Shown piece by piece: positions 17,772 to 27,291 of a DNA stretch of 64,000 bases. Position numbers and translations under genes: made by a program. The notes below the pieces were generated by a model. That model saw only the letters and a program-made list of their open reading frames with translations. It was not told the origin of the DNA and did not search any database. Source of the stretch: Sporosarcina sp. Marseille-Q4063. Its GTDB lineage: Bacteria; Bacillota; Bacilli; Bacillales_A; Planococcaceae. The DNA is taken from NCBI RefSeq assembly GCF_018309085.1, contig NZ_CP070502.1:62001-126000 (forward strand). Reading direction: 5' to 3'. Positions within the stretch are counted from its first letter, which is position 1, and each line of letters opens with the position of its first letter.

Positions 17772-17810
17772 AATAAAAATATAACAATAGGGTGGGAAGG
17801 GGTGCCGTTC

Positions 17811-18488
17811 ATGTTTATATTGTTTACCGTAGCAATTGCGCCTGGATTGGCACTGTTCAGTTATTTTTATTTGCGAAAAGAAATTGCCAAAGAACCTTCT
17901 CGTACATTATTGCAAACTTTTTTATACGGGGCAATTATGACATTCCCGATTTTGTTCGCTCAGCATGTATTTGAAGAAGAACATATTTTTTCTAATGAAT
18001 TTATACGAAATGTCTTGTTTACAAGTGGTGTAGAAGAGTTTTTTAAATGGCTCATTTTATTTCTAACCATTTATCATCACGTGGAATTTGAAGATGCATA
18101 TGATGGGATATTGTACGGGGCAAGTATTTCCTTGGGCTTTGCAACAGTTGAAAATATACTTTACTTATTAACATACGGAACTGATATTGCCTTTTTAAGA
18201 GCATTATTACCAGTGTCGAGCCATGCATTGTTTGGTGTCGTTATGGGATATTACTTAGGAAGGGCAAAATTTGCTGATGAAGCGAAAAAGAAAGGTATAT
18301 TATTCGTCGCTTTCTTAGCGCCTTTTGTTCTTCATTTTATTTATAATAGTATTTTTCTAATTCAAGAAGTGTTTTTATATTTAATTATTCCATTCATGTT
18401 ATTCCTCTGGTGGTTTGGTCTCACGAGAGTGAAATATGCACATACATTTGCAATGCAACAATTTAAACGAAAAGCAGAGTCAAAATAA
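17811..18488 (+). CDS. prsW: Intramembrane protease PrsW
   Basis: Multi-pass glutamic-type intramembrane protease; in B. subtilis it starts degradation of the anti-sigma factor RsiW under envelope stress. The product (225 residues) has about seven hydrophobic segments and conserved motifs EEFFKW (about residue 70-75), EDAYDGILYGASISLGFATVEN (the EEYD/EN-type region) and SSHALFGVVMGYYLG. ATG at 17811 is chosen because GGAAGGGG ends about 8 bases upstream and the family starts at MF..; an in-frame GTG at 17802 is too close to the site. It is followed by a strong terminator. Confidence 0.9.
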   Translation: MFILFTVAIAPGLALFSYFYLRKEIAKEPSRTLLQTFLYGAIMTFPILFAQHVFEEEHIFSNEFIRNVLFTSGVEEFFKWLILFLTIYHHVEFEDAYDGILYGASISLGFATVENILYLLTYGTDIAFLRALLPVSSHALFGVVMGYYLGRAKFADEAKKKGILFVAFLAPFVLHFIYNSIFLIQEVFLYLIIPFMLFLWWFGLTRVKYAHTFAMQQFKRKAESK

Positions 18489-18491
18489 AGT

Positions 18492-18528
18492 GATCCAGCT
18501 AAAGATTCCCATAGCTGGATCTTTTTTT
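18492..18528 (+). terminator. Rho-independent terminator after prsW
   Basis: A perfect 10-bp stem (GATCCAGCTA / TAGCTGGATC), 10-base loop and seven T residues. Confidence 0.9.
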
Positions 18529-18593
18529 GTTTAGGAAACTATAAAGGAATAGACCTGTGGAAAAGAGTGAATGCATGGACTCCGCTTTTTATT

Positions 18594-18714
18594 CTCGTTG
18601 CGTTGCGGTTTGCTCTCGTTGCGAGTCTGGTTGTACTCGTTGCTCGAGGGTTTATGCTCGTATCGCGTCGATTCCATTTTTTATTCTCGTATCATGCCGA
18701 TCCTGTTTTTTATT
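18594..18714. repeat. Degenerate 21/29-bp tandem repeat between prsW and sleB
   Basis: The pentamer CTCGT recurs at 18594, 18615, 18636, 18657 and 18686: three units of exactly 21 bp, then two units of 29 bp that resemble each other closely (both run from CTCGTATC to a T-rich end). No start codon, stem-loop or protein frame explains it. This fills most of the 276-base gap between prsW and sleB. Confidence 0.7.
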
Positions 18715-18764
18715 TTAATAAAATCGAGAAAATTGGATAAGCTTATTAAAAAGGAGGAATGGAT

Positions 18765-19550
18765 TTGAAAAAGATAATTAAACACACACTTATCGCCATG
18801 CTTCTCCTCAGTTCTGCGTATGTGTTGTCCCCGCTTCCAACTGGGGCTTTTAGTTCTCAACAAATACAACGAGGTGCATTTGGCGATGATGTTATCGAGC
18901 TCCAAGCGAGACTGCAATACATTGGTTTCTATAATGGGGCGATTGACGGAAAGTTTGGCTATGGAACTTATTGGGCTTTACGAAACTTTCAGGAGAAATA
19001 TGGACTACCGGTAGACGGAATAGCTGGAAATACGACGAAAAAGAAACTTGTTGACATTTCAGACTACAATGAACAATTTGTGAAAAATAATATTAACAAA
19101 GGTAATAAATTTACCCATTACGGCGGAACCCCGCTTGAAAATCAAGTATCCAAGGGAACCGGTAAGAAAAAGGAAGTTCAATTACCCTCAAAATATTCAG
19201 ATCAAGATTTAAAATTGATGGCAAATGCTGTCTATGGTGAAGCAAGAGGAGAACCTTATGAGGGGCAAGTTGCGGTTGCCGCGGTAATCTTAAATCGAGT
19301 TGAGCACCCGGACTTTCCTGACACGATCGGGGGCGTGATTTTTCAGCCTCTTGCATTTACTGCTGTTGCCGATGGTCAAATCTGGTTAACGCCAAATGAA
19401 CGAGCAAAAGAAGCAGTTCTGGATGCGTTAAACGGATGGGACCCTTCTGAAAATGCAATTTATTACTTCAATCCGATAACTGCTACGAGCAAGTGGATTT
19501 GGTCACGAGAACAAATTAAAAAAATCGGTTTGCACGTATTCTGTATCTAA
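18765..19550 (+). CDS. sleB: Spore cortex-lytic enzyme SleB
   Basis: Lytic transglycosylase that breaks down spore cortex peptidoglycan during germination. The product (261 residues) has a signal peptide (about 1-28), a PG_binding_1 domain (about 35-90, RGAFGDDVIELQARLQYIGF) and a C-terminal SleB catalytic domain (about 140-261) with the expected Glu in YGEARGEP. The TTG at 18765 is preferred: AAGGAGG lies 7 bases upstream, whereas the in-frame ATG at 18759 sits only 1 base after it. Paired with ypeB, as in all Bacillales I know of. Confidence 0.95.
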   Translation: MKKIIKHTLIAMLLLSSAYVLSPLPTGAFSSQQIQRGAFGDDVIELQARLQYIGFYNGAIDGKFGYGTYWALRNFQEKYGLPVDGIAGNTTKKKLVDISDYNEQFVKNNINKGNKFTHYGGTPLENQVSKGTGKKKEVQLPSKYSDQDLKLMANAVYGEARGEPYEGQVAVAAVILNRVEHPDFPDTIGGVIFQPLAFTAVADGQIWLTPNERAKEAVLDALNGWDPSENAIYYFNPITATSKWIWSREQIKKIGLHVFCI

Positions 19551-19570
19551 AGCAAAATGATTTACCTAAT

Positions 19571-19615
19571 GAGAGGAGGATTAAAAGGTTTCCGGAATCT
19601 TATGCAATTCCGGCC
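19571..19615 (+). promoter_or_regulatory. Isolated Shine-Dalgarno and hairpin upstream of ypeB
   Basis: A strong ribosome site GAGAGGAGGA (19571-19580) is followed by a hairpin, CCGGAAT (19592-19598) with ATTCCGG (19607-19613), extended by AGG/CCT across a 3-base bulge. The only plausible ypeB start is ATG at 19624, 43 bases from the site. The hairpin may bring them close. Confidence 0.45.
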
Positions 19616-19623
19616 TCACTTTT

Positions 19624-20910
19624 ATGAAAAAAATAATATTTGTACTGGTTTATTCGATTGCAGCGCTTTCGATTTTTAGTTACGGAAAAACAACTGAAAA
19701 TCAGCAGTTAAGCTATTTACTAAGCGGACAATATACGGATAAGATGACAGAGGCAACAAAAAAGCTTGAGGAACTCGATACTGCGGTAAAAAAGACTTTG
19801 CTTTTTAACGAGGAAGAAGGTTCCGCGAATGCACGTGAAGATATTTGGCGCTTATCATCAGAAATTAAAAATTCAGTTGGCTCCTTACCTCTCGACCGTC
19901 AATTTTCGAACTCTTGGATGAATTACCTGGGGAGACTAGGTAATTTTGCTAGAGAATCTGAGCGAAGTGGTAATTATGAAGAATACCATAAGGTAATGTC
20001 AGAAGCATCTAGAAACTTGAGAAGTATGGCTGACGAGTGGGAAGTTGCGACTGTGGGATTGATTGACGGTAGTATGTCCATTGAAGGGTGGAAAAATCAA
20101 GTGGAATCGATTGATTCTACTCATGACTGGGCGGGAATGACAGAAACAGTGAAAAAAAATACGGAGAGCGATTTTCCGTTAACAGCAAGTGAATCAGATC
20201 ATCAGAAGAAAAGGGATTTAGAAAAATTAACGGATAAAAATATTTCTGGCGATGAAGCGATTGAACGTTTTAAAATACTATTTCCCGAAGTTTCCTCCGG
20301 TTCGATCGTAATTGAAACAAGTAAGCCAGGCTCTCCCTATCCCTTTTACCATATTCGTTTCGCAAAAGATCAGTCCATCGGTTATATTGATATAACAGAA
20401 AAAGGTGGGCATGTACTTTCTTTTTTGGCTGAAAGACCATTCACCGAGTCTAGTCTTGATTTTTCTGTTGTTCAAAAAAGGGCGGAAGATTTCTTATCCA
20501 ATTCAGGTTTTGAAGATACCGTGTATCAGGAATCTAGAGAGAATAATACAGCGTGGCATTTCGTATATGTACGCGTCGAACCTGAGTATGACGCTAAAGT
20601 ATTTTCTGATGTTATCCATTTGAAGGTGGCAAAGGATACAGGTAATATTCTTGGTATGGACGCAATGGAATATATTCAAAAAGAAGAAACGAAAAGACAA
20701 CCGATTAAGAAAATTGATTGGAAAAAGTTTTTCCATTCAAATGTGCAAGTCGTTAATGAAGAGCTCGCATACGTTGAAAATGATCGTCTTGAACAAAGGC
20801 TTTCACACTATTTAACGGTCATGATGGAAACTGAAGGAGTCACTGAAACTTTTGTAGTTGTTGTTGATACAGAAACCGGCGAAATTATTGAAACTGAAAA
20901 ACAACAATAA
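19624..20910 (+). CDS. ypeB: Germination protein YpeB
   Basis: Spore protein required for stable SleB localisation and activity. The 428-residue product has an N-terminal transmembrane/signal segment (about 3-20), a helical YpeB domain, and C-terminal PepSY-like domains (about 200-420). The start at 19624 matches the family N-terminus, but no ribosome site lies directly before it; upstream in frame a stop occurs at 19582 with no canonical start between. sleB and ypeB form an operon; a sporulation-specific promoter is expected from B. subtilis but I could not place one. Confidence 0.92.
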   Translation: MKKIIFVLVYSIAALSIFSYGKTTENQQLSYLLSGQYTDKMTEATKKLEELDTAVKKTLLFNEEEGSANAREDIWRLSSEIKNSVGSLPLDRQFSNSWMNYLGRLGNFARESERSGNYEEYHKVMSEASRNLRSMADEWEVATVGLIDGSMSIEGWKNQVESIDSTHDWAGMTETVKKNTESDFPLTASESDHQKKRDLEKLTDKNISGDEAIERFKILFPEVSSGSIVIETSKPGSPYPFYHIRFAKDQSIGYIDITEKGGHVLSFLAERPFTESSLDFSVVQKRAEDFLSNSGFEDTVYQESRENNTAWHFVYVRVEPEYDAKVFSDVIHLKVAKDTGNILGMDAMEYIQKEETKRQPIKKIDWKKFFHSNVQVVNEELAYVENDRLEQRLSHYLTVMMETEGVTETFVVVVDTETGEIIETEKQQ

Positions 20911-20923
20911 GTCGAATTTACTT

Positions 20924-20959
20924 AGAGAAAAGTCATCTTAATAGAGACTTTTCTCTTTT
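20924..20959 (+). terminator. Rho-independent terminator after ypeB
   Basis: An 11-bp perfect stem (AGAGAAAAGTC / GACTTTTCTCT) with an 11-base loop and a T run. Confidence 0.85.
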
Positions 20960-21002
20960 ATTTTGATACAATATTGTCGGATTGACCTAAGGAGGTAATT
21001 AT

Positions 21003-21680
21003 ATGGTCGGAATACAAATTGCGATTGATGGACCTGCCGCGGCTGGTAAAAGTACGATTGCAAAAATTGCAGCCGAAAAGTTAGGCTATACGTATATAGA
21101 TACTGGGGCGATGTACCGAGCGCTTACGCATAAAGCCCTTGAACTTGGCATACATATTAATGACGGGAAAAAACTTGAAGAACTACTGCGTGAAACAACG
21201 ATTGAACTGACTCCAGGAGTTGAGGGGCAAGCTGTACATCTAGACGGTTCAGACGTTTCTGAAGAAATTAGGACATTAGAAGTGACAAATTCTGTTTCCG
21301 CTGTTTCTGCTCATAGCGGCGTACGTAAATTGATGGTTGAAAAACAACGAATCTTAGGTAGTAAATCAGGTGTAGTTATGGATGGTCGTGATATAGGGAC
21401 CGACGTATTGCCTGATGCAGAGTTGAAAATCTTTATGACTGCCTCAGTAGAAGAACGGGCCGGGCGCCGGCATATCGAAAATAGTAAACGCGGAATCGAA
21501 TCATCCTTGGAACAATTGAAATCGGAAATAAGTGAACGTGATCGTTTAGACACTGAACGAGAGACATCGCCACTTAGGCAAGCGGAAGATGCGATTTTAA
21601 TTGATACAACCTCAATGTCGATTGTTGAAGTGGCTGAAATGATTAGTCAACTTGCAAAAGAGAGGTTGAATCATTCATGA
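21003..21680 (+). CDS. cmk: Cytidylate kinase
   Basis: Phosphorylates CMP and dCMP with ATP in pyrimidine salvage. The 225-residue product has the P-loop GPAAAGKST (residues 10-18), [10 protein letters not shown] and MDGRDIGT motifs for nucleotide binding, and the arginine-rich lid region. ATG start with AAGGAGG upstream. Its stop overlaps the plsC start by 4 bases. Confidence 0.97.
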   Translation: MVGIQIAIDGPAAAGKSTIAKIAAEKLGYTYIDTGAMYRALTHKALELGIHINDGKKLEELLRETTIELTPGVEGQAVHLDGSDVSEEIRTLEVTNSVSAVSAHSGVRKLMVEKQRILGSKSGVVMDGRDIGTDVLPDAELKIFMTASVEERAGRRHIENSKRGIESSLEQLKSEISERDRLDTERETSPLRQAEDAILIDTTSMSIVEVAEMISQLAKERLNHS

Positions 21681-22258
21681 ACTTATACCCTTTGGGAAAA
21701 GCATTGGTAAGTTTGATGCTCTATCCGTTATATCGTGTAAAAGTAATCGGGAAAGAAAACTTCCCCAAAGAAGGCGGCGTCTTACTTTGTACAAACCATA
21801 TCGATAATTTGGATCCGCCTGTTGTAGGAATGACATGTCCACGTCCAGTTCACTTTATGGCTAAACAAGAACTTTTTGAAGCACCGGTATTGAAAACCAT
21901 TTTGCCAAAAGTTAACGCGTTTCCCGTTAAACGCGGAATGAGTGACAGACAAGCTCTACGAAATGCATTATCGATTTTGAAGTCAGGAAATGTCGTCGGG
22001 CTTTTTCCGGAAGGAACAAGAAGTAAAGACGGGGAACTGCAAAAGGGACTAGCGGGAGCAGGTTTCTTCGCCCTAAAAGGAGACGCTCACGTGGTACCGT
22101 GCGCAATTATAGGACCATATAAACCGTTTAAAAGACTAAAAGTTGTTTTTGGAAAACCGATTGACATGACGGAACATCGAGCATCCCGAACGTCGGCAGA
22201 AGATGCCACTGCGCTTATTATGGATGAAATTGGCAAGTTGATAGAAGCGAATAAATAA
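21677..22258 (+). CDS. plsC: 1-acyl-sn-glycerol-3-phosphate acyltransferase
   Basis: Adds the second acyl chain in phosphatidic acid synthesis at the membrane. The 193-residue product contains the catalytic NHX4D box (NHIDNLD, His41-Asp46) and FPEGTRS (about 110-116), which binds glycerol phosphate. It overlaps cmk by 4 bases; the cmk-plsC-rpsA order is common in Firmicutes. Confidence 0.93.
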   Translation: MNLYPLGKALVSLMLYPLYRVKVIGKENFPKEGGVLLCTNHIDNLDPPVVGMTCPRPVHFMAKQELFEAPVLKTILPKVNAFPVKRGMSDRQALRNALSILKSGNVVGLFPEGTRSKDGELQKGLAGAGFFALKGDAHVVPCAIIGPYKPFKRLKVVFGKPIDMTEHRASRTSAEDATALIMDEIGKLIEANK

Positions 22259-22276
22259 TGTAACAAGTGTAATTTT

Positions 22277-22305
22277 TTGTTTTTATGTACAAGTTCGCAT
22301 ATTAT
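22277..22305 (+). promoter_or_regulatory. Candidate SigA promoter for rpsA
   Basis: TTGTTT at 22277-22282 and TATTAT at 22300-22305 with a 17-base spacer, 34 bases before the rpsA start. Confidence 0.5.
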
Positions 22306-22338
22306 AGAAATAAGAGTTTTTATAGAGGAGGACTACAT

Positions 22339-23481
22339 ATGTCTGAAGAAATGAATTTGGAAACTCAAAATGAATATAACGAAGGCGATCGTGTTACAGG
22401 AACAATAACTAAAATTGAAGAAAAGTCCGTAACAGTAGAAATTGCAGGAGCACCATTCGACGGGGTTATCCCAATTAGTGAAATTTCAAGTCTTCATATT
22501 GAAAAAGCATCGGATGTCGTATCTGTAGGCGACGAGCTTGAATTGATGATTATGAAAGTTGAAGAAGGAAATTATGTACTGTCGAAAAGGAAAGTTGATG
22601 CGGCAGATGCTTGGGATTCCCTCGAAGAAAAATACAACAACAAAGAAACCATTGAAACTGAAGTAAAAGACGTTGTAAAAGGCGGACTCGTTGTTGATTT
22701 GGGTGTGCGAGGCTTTATCCCCGCATCACTTGTAGAAGACTTTTTCGTTGAATCCTTTGAGGATTATAAAGGCCGTCAGATGACATTTAAGATTGTCGAG
22801 ATGGATAAAGAAAAAAACCGTCTCATTCTATCTCACCGTGCGGTTATCCAGGAAGAAAAGGCGGCTAAGAAAGGCGAAGTACTTGATAGCCTCGAAGAAG
22901 GTCAAGTACTTGAAGGAGTCGTTCAACGAATAACCTCATTTGGTGCATTTGTAGATGTTGGCGGTGTTGACGGGCTAGTTCATATTTCACAACTATCTCA
23001 TGAACATGTTGAAAAAGTTTCGGATGTTTTAAAAGAAGGCGAAACTGTAAAAGTTAAGGTTTTATCAATCGATCGCGACTCAGAACGCATTTCTTTATCG
23101 ATTAAGGAAACGTTACCGGGACCTTGGGAAGGAATCGAGGAAAGAGTTCCGAAAGGTTCCGTACTTGAAGGCACAGTGAAGCGCCTGGTTTCTTATGGTG
23201 CATTCGTTGAGTTGTTCCCAGGTGTTGAAGGTCTGGTACACATTTCACGTATTTCGCATGAACATATCGGAACACCCGAGGAAGTTCTTAAAGAAGGTCA
23301 GAAAATCGAAGTGAAAGTGCTTGATGTGAATCCAGAAGAAGAACGTCTATCACTAAGCATTAAAGATTTAATTGAAAAAGAAGATTTTACTTCATACGGC
23401 GATTATGAAATGAGCGAAGAATCACAAGGATTCTCCATTAGTGACGTAATTGGTGACCAACTGAAGAAATTCTCAGAATAA
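22339..23481 (+). CDS. rpsA: 30S ribosomal protein S1 homologue (YpfD)
   Basis: S1-domain RNA-binding protein. The product (380 residues) carries four S1 repeats, each with a GxVxxIxxFGAFV-type core, such as [20 protein letters not shown] and [20 protein letters not shown]. In low-GC Firmicutes this short S1 homologue may not be a stable ribosome part, so its exact role is less certain than in E. coli. ATG at 22339 has AGAGGAGGA upstream; a frame-extending ATG at 22285 lies in the promoter region and lacks a site. Confidence 0.93.
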   Translation: MSEEMNLETQNEYNEGDRVTGTITKIEEKSVTVEIAGAPFDGVIPISEISSLHIEKASDVVSVGDELELMIMKVEEGNYVLSKRKVDAADAWDSLEEKYNNKETIETEVKDVVKGGLVVDLGVRGFIPASLVEDFFVESFEDYKGRQMTFKIVEMDKEKNRLILSHRAVIQEEKAAKKGEVLDSLEEGQVLEGVVQRITSFGAFVDVGGVDGLVHISQLSHEHVEKVSDVLKEGETVKVKVLSIDRDSERISLSIKETLPGPWEGIEERVPKGSVLEGTVKRLVSYGAFVELFPGVEGLVHISRISHEHIGTPEEVLKEGQKIEVKVLDVNPEEERLSLSIKDLIEKEDFTSYGDYEMSEESQGFSISDVIGDQLKKFSE

Positions 23482-23535
23482 CTCATCAAGGATTGTTCGG
23501 AATTCGCTGAATTTCTCCCGAACACCTTTTGTACG

Positions 23536-23572
23536 GGTGATGGTGCTCTTACGGGCATCATCATCTTTTTTT
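23536..23572 (+). terminator. Rho-independent terminator after rpsA
   Basis: A 13-bp stem with three wobble pairs (GGTGATGGTGCTC with GGGCATCATCATC), loop TTAC, and seven T residues. Confidence 0.8.
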
Positions 23573-23610
23573 GTGTATAATATGCAGAAGATAAGCTGGA
23601 AGGATGTTTT

Positions 23611-24927
23611 ATGATTATGACGAAACCAACCGTAGCAATTGTCGGTAGACCAAACGTTGGAAAATCGACAATTTTTAATCGCATTGTCGGTGAGCGTATT
23701 TCAATCGTCGAAGACGTTGCTGGTGTAACACGCGACCGTATTTATAGTTCTGCTGATTGGTTAGCGCATGAATTTCACCTAATTGACACAGGTGGAATTC
23801 AAATAGGCGATGAGCCGTTCCTTGAACAAATTAGACTGCAGGCTGAAATTGCAATTGAAGAAGCCGACGTCATTATTTTTCTTGTGAACGGACGCGAAGG
23901 GGTAACTGATGCGGACGAACACGTTGCCAAAATTTTATATCAAACAAAGAAGCCAATTGTATTAGCGGTGAATAAAATTGATAATCCTGAAATGAGAGAT
24001 ATGATTTATGATTTCTATTCTTTAGGATTCGGCGATCCATATCCAATTTCAGGTTCACACGGATTAGGTCTTGGAGATTTACTGGATGAGGTAGCTGCGA
24101 ATTTCCCGGATAACGATCAAGAGGAAATTGAAGACGATGTTATCCGATTTTCATTGATCGGGCGGCCGAACGTCGGAAAATCATCCTTGGTAAATACACT
24201 ACTTGGCGAGGAAAGAGTTATTGTTAGTGACATAGCGGGCACGACAAGGGATGCAATTGATACGCCTTATGTGCACGAAGGACAGAAGTATAAAATAATT
24301 GATACAGCAGGCATGCGGAAAAAAGGTAAAGTGTATGAAACAACGGAGAAATACAGCGCTCTGCGCGCGTTAAAAGCGATTGACCGATCCGATGTAGTCT
24401 TAATCGTTTTAAACGGGGAAGAAGGCATACGAGAGCAGGACAAGCGTATTGCGGGCTATGCTGAAGATGCCGGCAAAGGTGTAATGTTTGTTGTTAACAA
24501 ATGGGATGCTATAAAAAAAGACGACAAAACAATGAACAATTTCACGGATAATATAAGAGATAATTTTATGTTCCTTGATTATGCTCCGATTGCATATGTT
24601 TCAGCAAAGACGAAACAACGTGTCATGTCTTTATTTGACAGCATTCGATTAATAAGTGAAAATCATTCGTTACGTATTCAATCAAGTGTTTTGAATGAAG
24701 TAGTTGAAGATGCAATTGCACGAAATCCAGCGCCTACTGATAAAGGGAAGCGACTTCGTATCTATTACGTCACACAAGTTGCGGTTAAGCCGCCAACATT
24801 TGTTATATTTGTCAATAATCCGGAGTTAATGCATTTTTCTTATGAACGATTCTTGCAAAACAGGCTTCGGGAATCATTTGGTTTTGAAGGAACGCCAATT
24901 CGATTAATTACTCGAGCGAGAACATAA
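23611..24927 (+). CDS. der: Ribosome biogenesis GTPase Der (EngA)
   Basis: Tandem-domain GTPase needed for 50S subunit assembly. The 438-residue product has two GTPase domains, each with a P-loop (GRPNVGKST and GRPNVGKSS), DTGG/DTAG and NKxD motifs (NKID, NKWD), followed by a C-terminal KH-like domain (about 350-438). ATG at 23611 has GGAAGGA 6 bases upstream; an internal ATG at 23617 is an alternative. Confidence 0.97.
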   Translation: MIMTKPTVAIVGRPNVGKSTIFNRIVGERISIVEDVAGVTRDRIYSSADWLAHEFHLIDTGGIQIGDEPFLEQIRLQAEIAIEEADVIIFLVNGREGVTDADEHVAKILYQTKKPIVLAVNKIDNPEMRDMIYDFYSLGFGDPYPISGSHGLGLGDLLDEVAANFPDNDQEEIEDDVIRFSLIGRPNVGKSSLVNTLLGEERVIVSDIAGTTRDAIDTPYVHEGQKYKIIDTAGMRKKGKVYETTEKYSALRALKAIDRSDVVLIVLNGEEGIREQDKRIAGYAEDAGKGVMFVVNKWDAIKKDDKTMNNFTDNIRDNFMFLDYAPIAYVSAKTKQRVMSLFDSIRLISENHSLRIQSSVLNEVVEDAIARNPAPTDKGKRLRIYYVTQVAVKPPTFVIFVNNPELMHFSYERFLQNRLRESFGFEGTPIRLITRART

Positions 24928-24973
24928 TAAGGCAAGTACGTCATATGCGATTACACAAAAAAGGATTGATTTT

Positions 24974-25996
24974 ATGAAAAAAGTATCTGTTATCGGTGCA
25001 GGAAGCTGGGGGACAGCAATTGCATTCGTTTTAGCCGAAAACGGGCATGATTGCTTATTATGGGCAAGACGGGAAGAGCAATCGACTGAAATAAACGATA
25101 AAAATCAAAACAGCGCTTATTTGCCAAAAGTAACACTACCGAAAAATCTGCGCGCGACTTCTAATCTTGAACAAGCCGTTGTCCATGGGGATATTCTTAT
25201 TATTGCTGTTCCCACAAATGCAGTTAGACCGGTTTGCGCTGAAATAAATTCGAAAATTACTGAACCTAAATTATTTGTTCACGTTTCGAAAGGGATAGAA
25301 CCAAATTCTTTGAAACGCATTTCAGAACTTATAGGTGAAGAAGTTGCCGCTGAAAATAGAAAAGGCATTGTCGTGCTTTCCGGACCGAGTCATGCTGAAG
25401 AAGTTGTGGAGCGTCATCCGACAACTGTCACGGCCGCTTCTACGGATTTAAAAGCAGCTGAAGAAATCCAGGATATATTTATGAATGCTTACTTCCGTGT
25501 TTATACGAATCCTGATATTGTCGGCGTTGAACTTGGCGCTGCGCTTAAAAACGTTATCGCGTTGGCTGCAGGAATTACCGATGGTCTTGGTTATGGAGAT
25601 AATGCCAAGGCGGCGCTTATTACTCGCGGCCTTGCGGAAATATCGAGACTTGGCGTCAAAATGGGTGCACATCCATTGACGTTTTCCGGATTGACGGGAT
25701 TAGGCGATTTAATCGTTACTTGTACAAGCGTTCATTCTCGAAACTGGAAAGCGGGAAATATGCTTGGCCAGGGACAGAAACTTGAAGACGTTATTTCAGG
25801 CATGGGAATGATTATTGAAGGCGTCAGAACAACAAAGGCAGCCCATCAGCTCGCTTCTAAATACGATGTGTCTATGCCGCTCACAGGCGCGTTATATTCG
25901 GTCCTATTCGAGGATGTGCCTCCTAAAGAAGCGGTAGATCAATTAATGAACCGAATGAAAAAACAGGAAGTCGAAGATCTTTTCGGCAACCACTAA
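24974..25996 (+). CDS. gpsA: Glycerol-3-phosphate dehydrogenase [NAD(P)+]
   Basis: Makes sn-glycerol 3-phosphate from dihydroxyacetone phosphate for phospholipid synthesis. The 340-residue product has the N-terminal GAGSWGTA nucleotide-binding motif, HVSKGIEP, and the catalytic Lys region ELGAALKNVIALAAGI. It lies 46 bases after der, with AAGGATTG as ribosome site. A stem without a T run (26008-26036) follows. Confidence 0.97.
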   Translation: MKKVSVIGAGSWGTAIAFVLAENGHDCLLWARREEQSTEINDKNQNSAYLPKVTLPKNLRATSNLEQAVVHGDILIIAVPTNAVRPVCAEINSKITEPKLFVHVSKGIEPNSLKRISELIGEEVAAENRKGIVVLSGPSHAEEVVERHPTTVTAASTDLKAAEEIQDIFMNAYFRVYTNPDIVGVELGAALKNVIALAAGITDGLGYGDNAKAALITRGLAEISRLGVKMGAHPLTFSGLTGLGDLIVTCTSVHSRNWKAGNMLGQGQKLEDVISGMGMIIEGVRTTKAAHQLASKYDVSMPLTGALYSVLFEDVPPKEAVDQLMNRMKKQEVEDLFGNH

Positions 25997-26007
25997 TTAT
26001 TACTTGC

Positions 26008-26036
26008 ATCGGCAGAGGGTTTAAGTCTCTGCCGAT
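26008..26036 (+). other. Stem-loop after gpsA without a T tract
   Basis: A perfect 10-bp stem (ATCGGCAGAG / CTCTGCCGAT) with a 9-base loop, but followed by TAGTCGC rather than T residues. It could stabilise the upstream transcript or act as a weak terminator. Confidence 0.5.
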
Positions 26037-26093
26037 TAGTCGCAATTACATTTAACTGTAATTGATTAAATCGTGAAAGGTGGATGATTCGTT

Positions 26094-26297
26094 ATGTCCG
26101 CAATGGATAAAATGTGGCTATCCTTTTATGCCATGGGGTTTATGGCCATATCTATGGGTCTTATTTATGCTAGTAGATACAAATTAAAGAATCGAATTAT
26201 TAAATTCATATTTGCATTGACTGCATATTCCCTGCTATTAATTTCTTTTATTGCAATGGTTTATCTTGTCTTTAATGGCCCTACAGGAGGAGCATAA
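26094..26297 (+). CDS. yphE: Small membrane protein YphE (DUF2768)
   Basis: A 67-residue protein with two transmembrane segments (about 8-26 and 36-60), matching the DUF2768 family that lies between gpsA and spoIVA in Bacillales. Function unknown; its location between spore genes suggests but does not prove a sporulation role. GAAAGGTGG precedes the ATG. Its stop shares one base with the next start. Confidence 0.8.
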   Translation: MSAMDKMWLSFYAMGFMAISMGLIYASRYKLKNRIIKFIFALTAYSLLLISFIAMVYLVFNGPTGGA

Positions 26298-27019
26298 TGA
26301 AATTACTAAAAAAACGGACCGCTATACTTCTTCTGTCGACAGTGTTTTTATTAACTGGATGTATGTATCCCAGCGACGATCAGGATGTAAGTGGAAATGT
26401 TCCCTATGCTGAACACATTGAAAGTATTCAAAAGGCAGTAGATTCCTACCAAGAAAATTCTGGCGGTTTATTGCCGATTAAAACAACAGAAATAGAGACG
26501 GATATTTACATAAAGTATCCAATTGAGTTTTCCAAGCTCGTACCGGCCTATACAGAGAAAATCCCTTCTACTGCTTATGAAAAGGGTGGTATATTCCAAT
26601 ACGTGCTAATGTATGTAGAAGAAAATCCGACTGTGAAGCTCGTAGATCTCCGTGTAGCGGAACGTATACGAGAATTAAATTTAAGAAAGAATGTTAATAA
26701 TGGCTATATACCGCATAAACCTGAAGCAATCGGCAACAATGTTTATGAAATAGATTATGAAGCCATGGGTTTTAAAGAACAGATTACAGTTAAAAGTCCT
26801 TACTCTGATACTTTTCTTCCGCTTATTGTGGGCGGGGATGGCAATTTCTATGTAGATTATTCCATCGACCTTCAAAGATTACTTAAAGAAAAAGCAGTGG
26901 ATGTTAAGCCAGGCGATGATATTCGAAAGTTATTAGAAGACATATCTCCGGTTTTACCGGCATACTCACTTCCTTATACAGTGAATGAAAATAACGAACC
27001 GGTTATTATGGATTGGTGA
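26297..27019 (+). CDS. yphF: Lipoprotein YphF
   Basis: Predicted lipoprotein of unknown function: signal peptide with lipobox LTGC (lipidated Cys at 22), then a 218-residue extracytoplasmic domain with two similar-length halves. In B. subtilis yphF also follows yphE and precedes spoIVA. AGGAGG lies just before the ATG, which overlaps the yphE stop by one base, so the pair is translated together. Confidence 0.78.
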   Translation: MKLLKKRTAILLLSTVFLLTGCMYPSDDQDVSGNVPYAEHIESIQKAVDSYQENSGGLLPIKTTEIETDIYIKYPIEFSKLVPAYTEKIPSTAYEKGGIFQYVLMYVEENPTVKLVDLRVAERIRELNLRKNVNNGYIPHKPEAIGNNVYEIDYEAMGFKEQITVKSPYSDTFLPLIVGGDGNFYVDYSIDLQRLLKEKAVDVKPGDDIRKLLEDISPVLPAYSLPYTVNENNEPVIMDW

Positions 27020-27025
27020 AAACAA

Positions 27026-27200
27026 AAGCGCAAATCGCGCCGTTTAGCCCCGACATGCATAAGCAATCCCTTGACGTGGCGGTCTTTGCCTAGGAAGAAT
27101 GCAGTTCAATTCTTCTTTGGAGAAGAATGCAGTTCAATTCTTCTAAATAAAGGGATTGCTTATGACCCGAGGGGCTGGCGCCTGGAGCTAGACGTGAAAT
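27026..27200. repeat. Palindromic intergenic repeat (MITE/bcr-like)
   Basis: About 175 bases forming an imperfect inverted repeat. The inner arms CATAAGCAATCCCTT (27058-27072) and AAGGGATTGCTTATG (27150-27164) are perfect complements; the outer arms, with GCGCC...AGCCCC on the left and GGGGCTGGCGCC on the right, pair less well. The centre holds two copies of a 23-base unit (27094-27116 and 27122-27144), itself palindromic (GAAGAAT...ATTCTTC). It has no reading frame. A related partial copy is at 6822-6841. Confidence 0.75.
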
Positions 27201-27257
27201 TTCTGTGTTAGAACATATCCACAGTAGAAAAACTTTATAGTTTCTTAAGCAAATATA

Positions 27258-27291
27258 AAACGTTTCATGCTATCGTCATGAAACGTTTTTC
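27258..27291 (+). terminator. Rho-independent terminator after yphF
   Basis: A perfect 12-bp stem (AAACGTTTCATG / CATGAAACGTTT), 7-base loop and a T run. It separates yphF and the repeat from spoIVA. Confidence 0.85.

Noticed and set aside
22259..22264. TGTAAC as an ECF promoter before rpsA
   Set aside because: No CGAC or CGTC lies 16-17 bases downstream; a SigA-like pair fits better.
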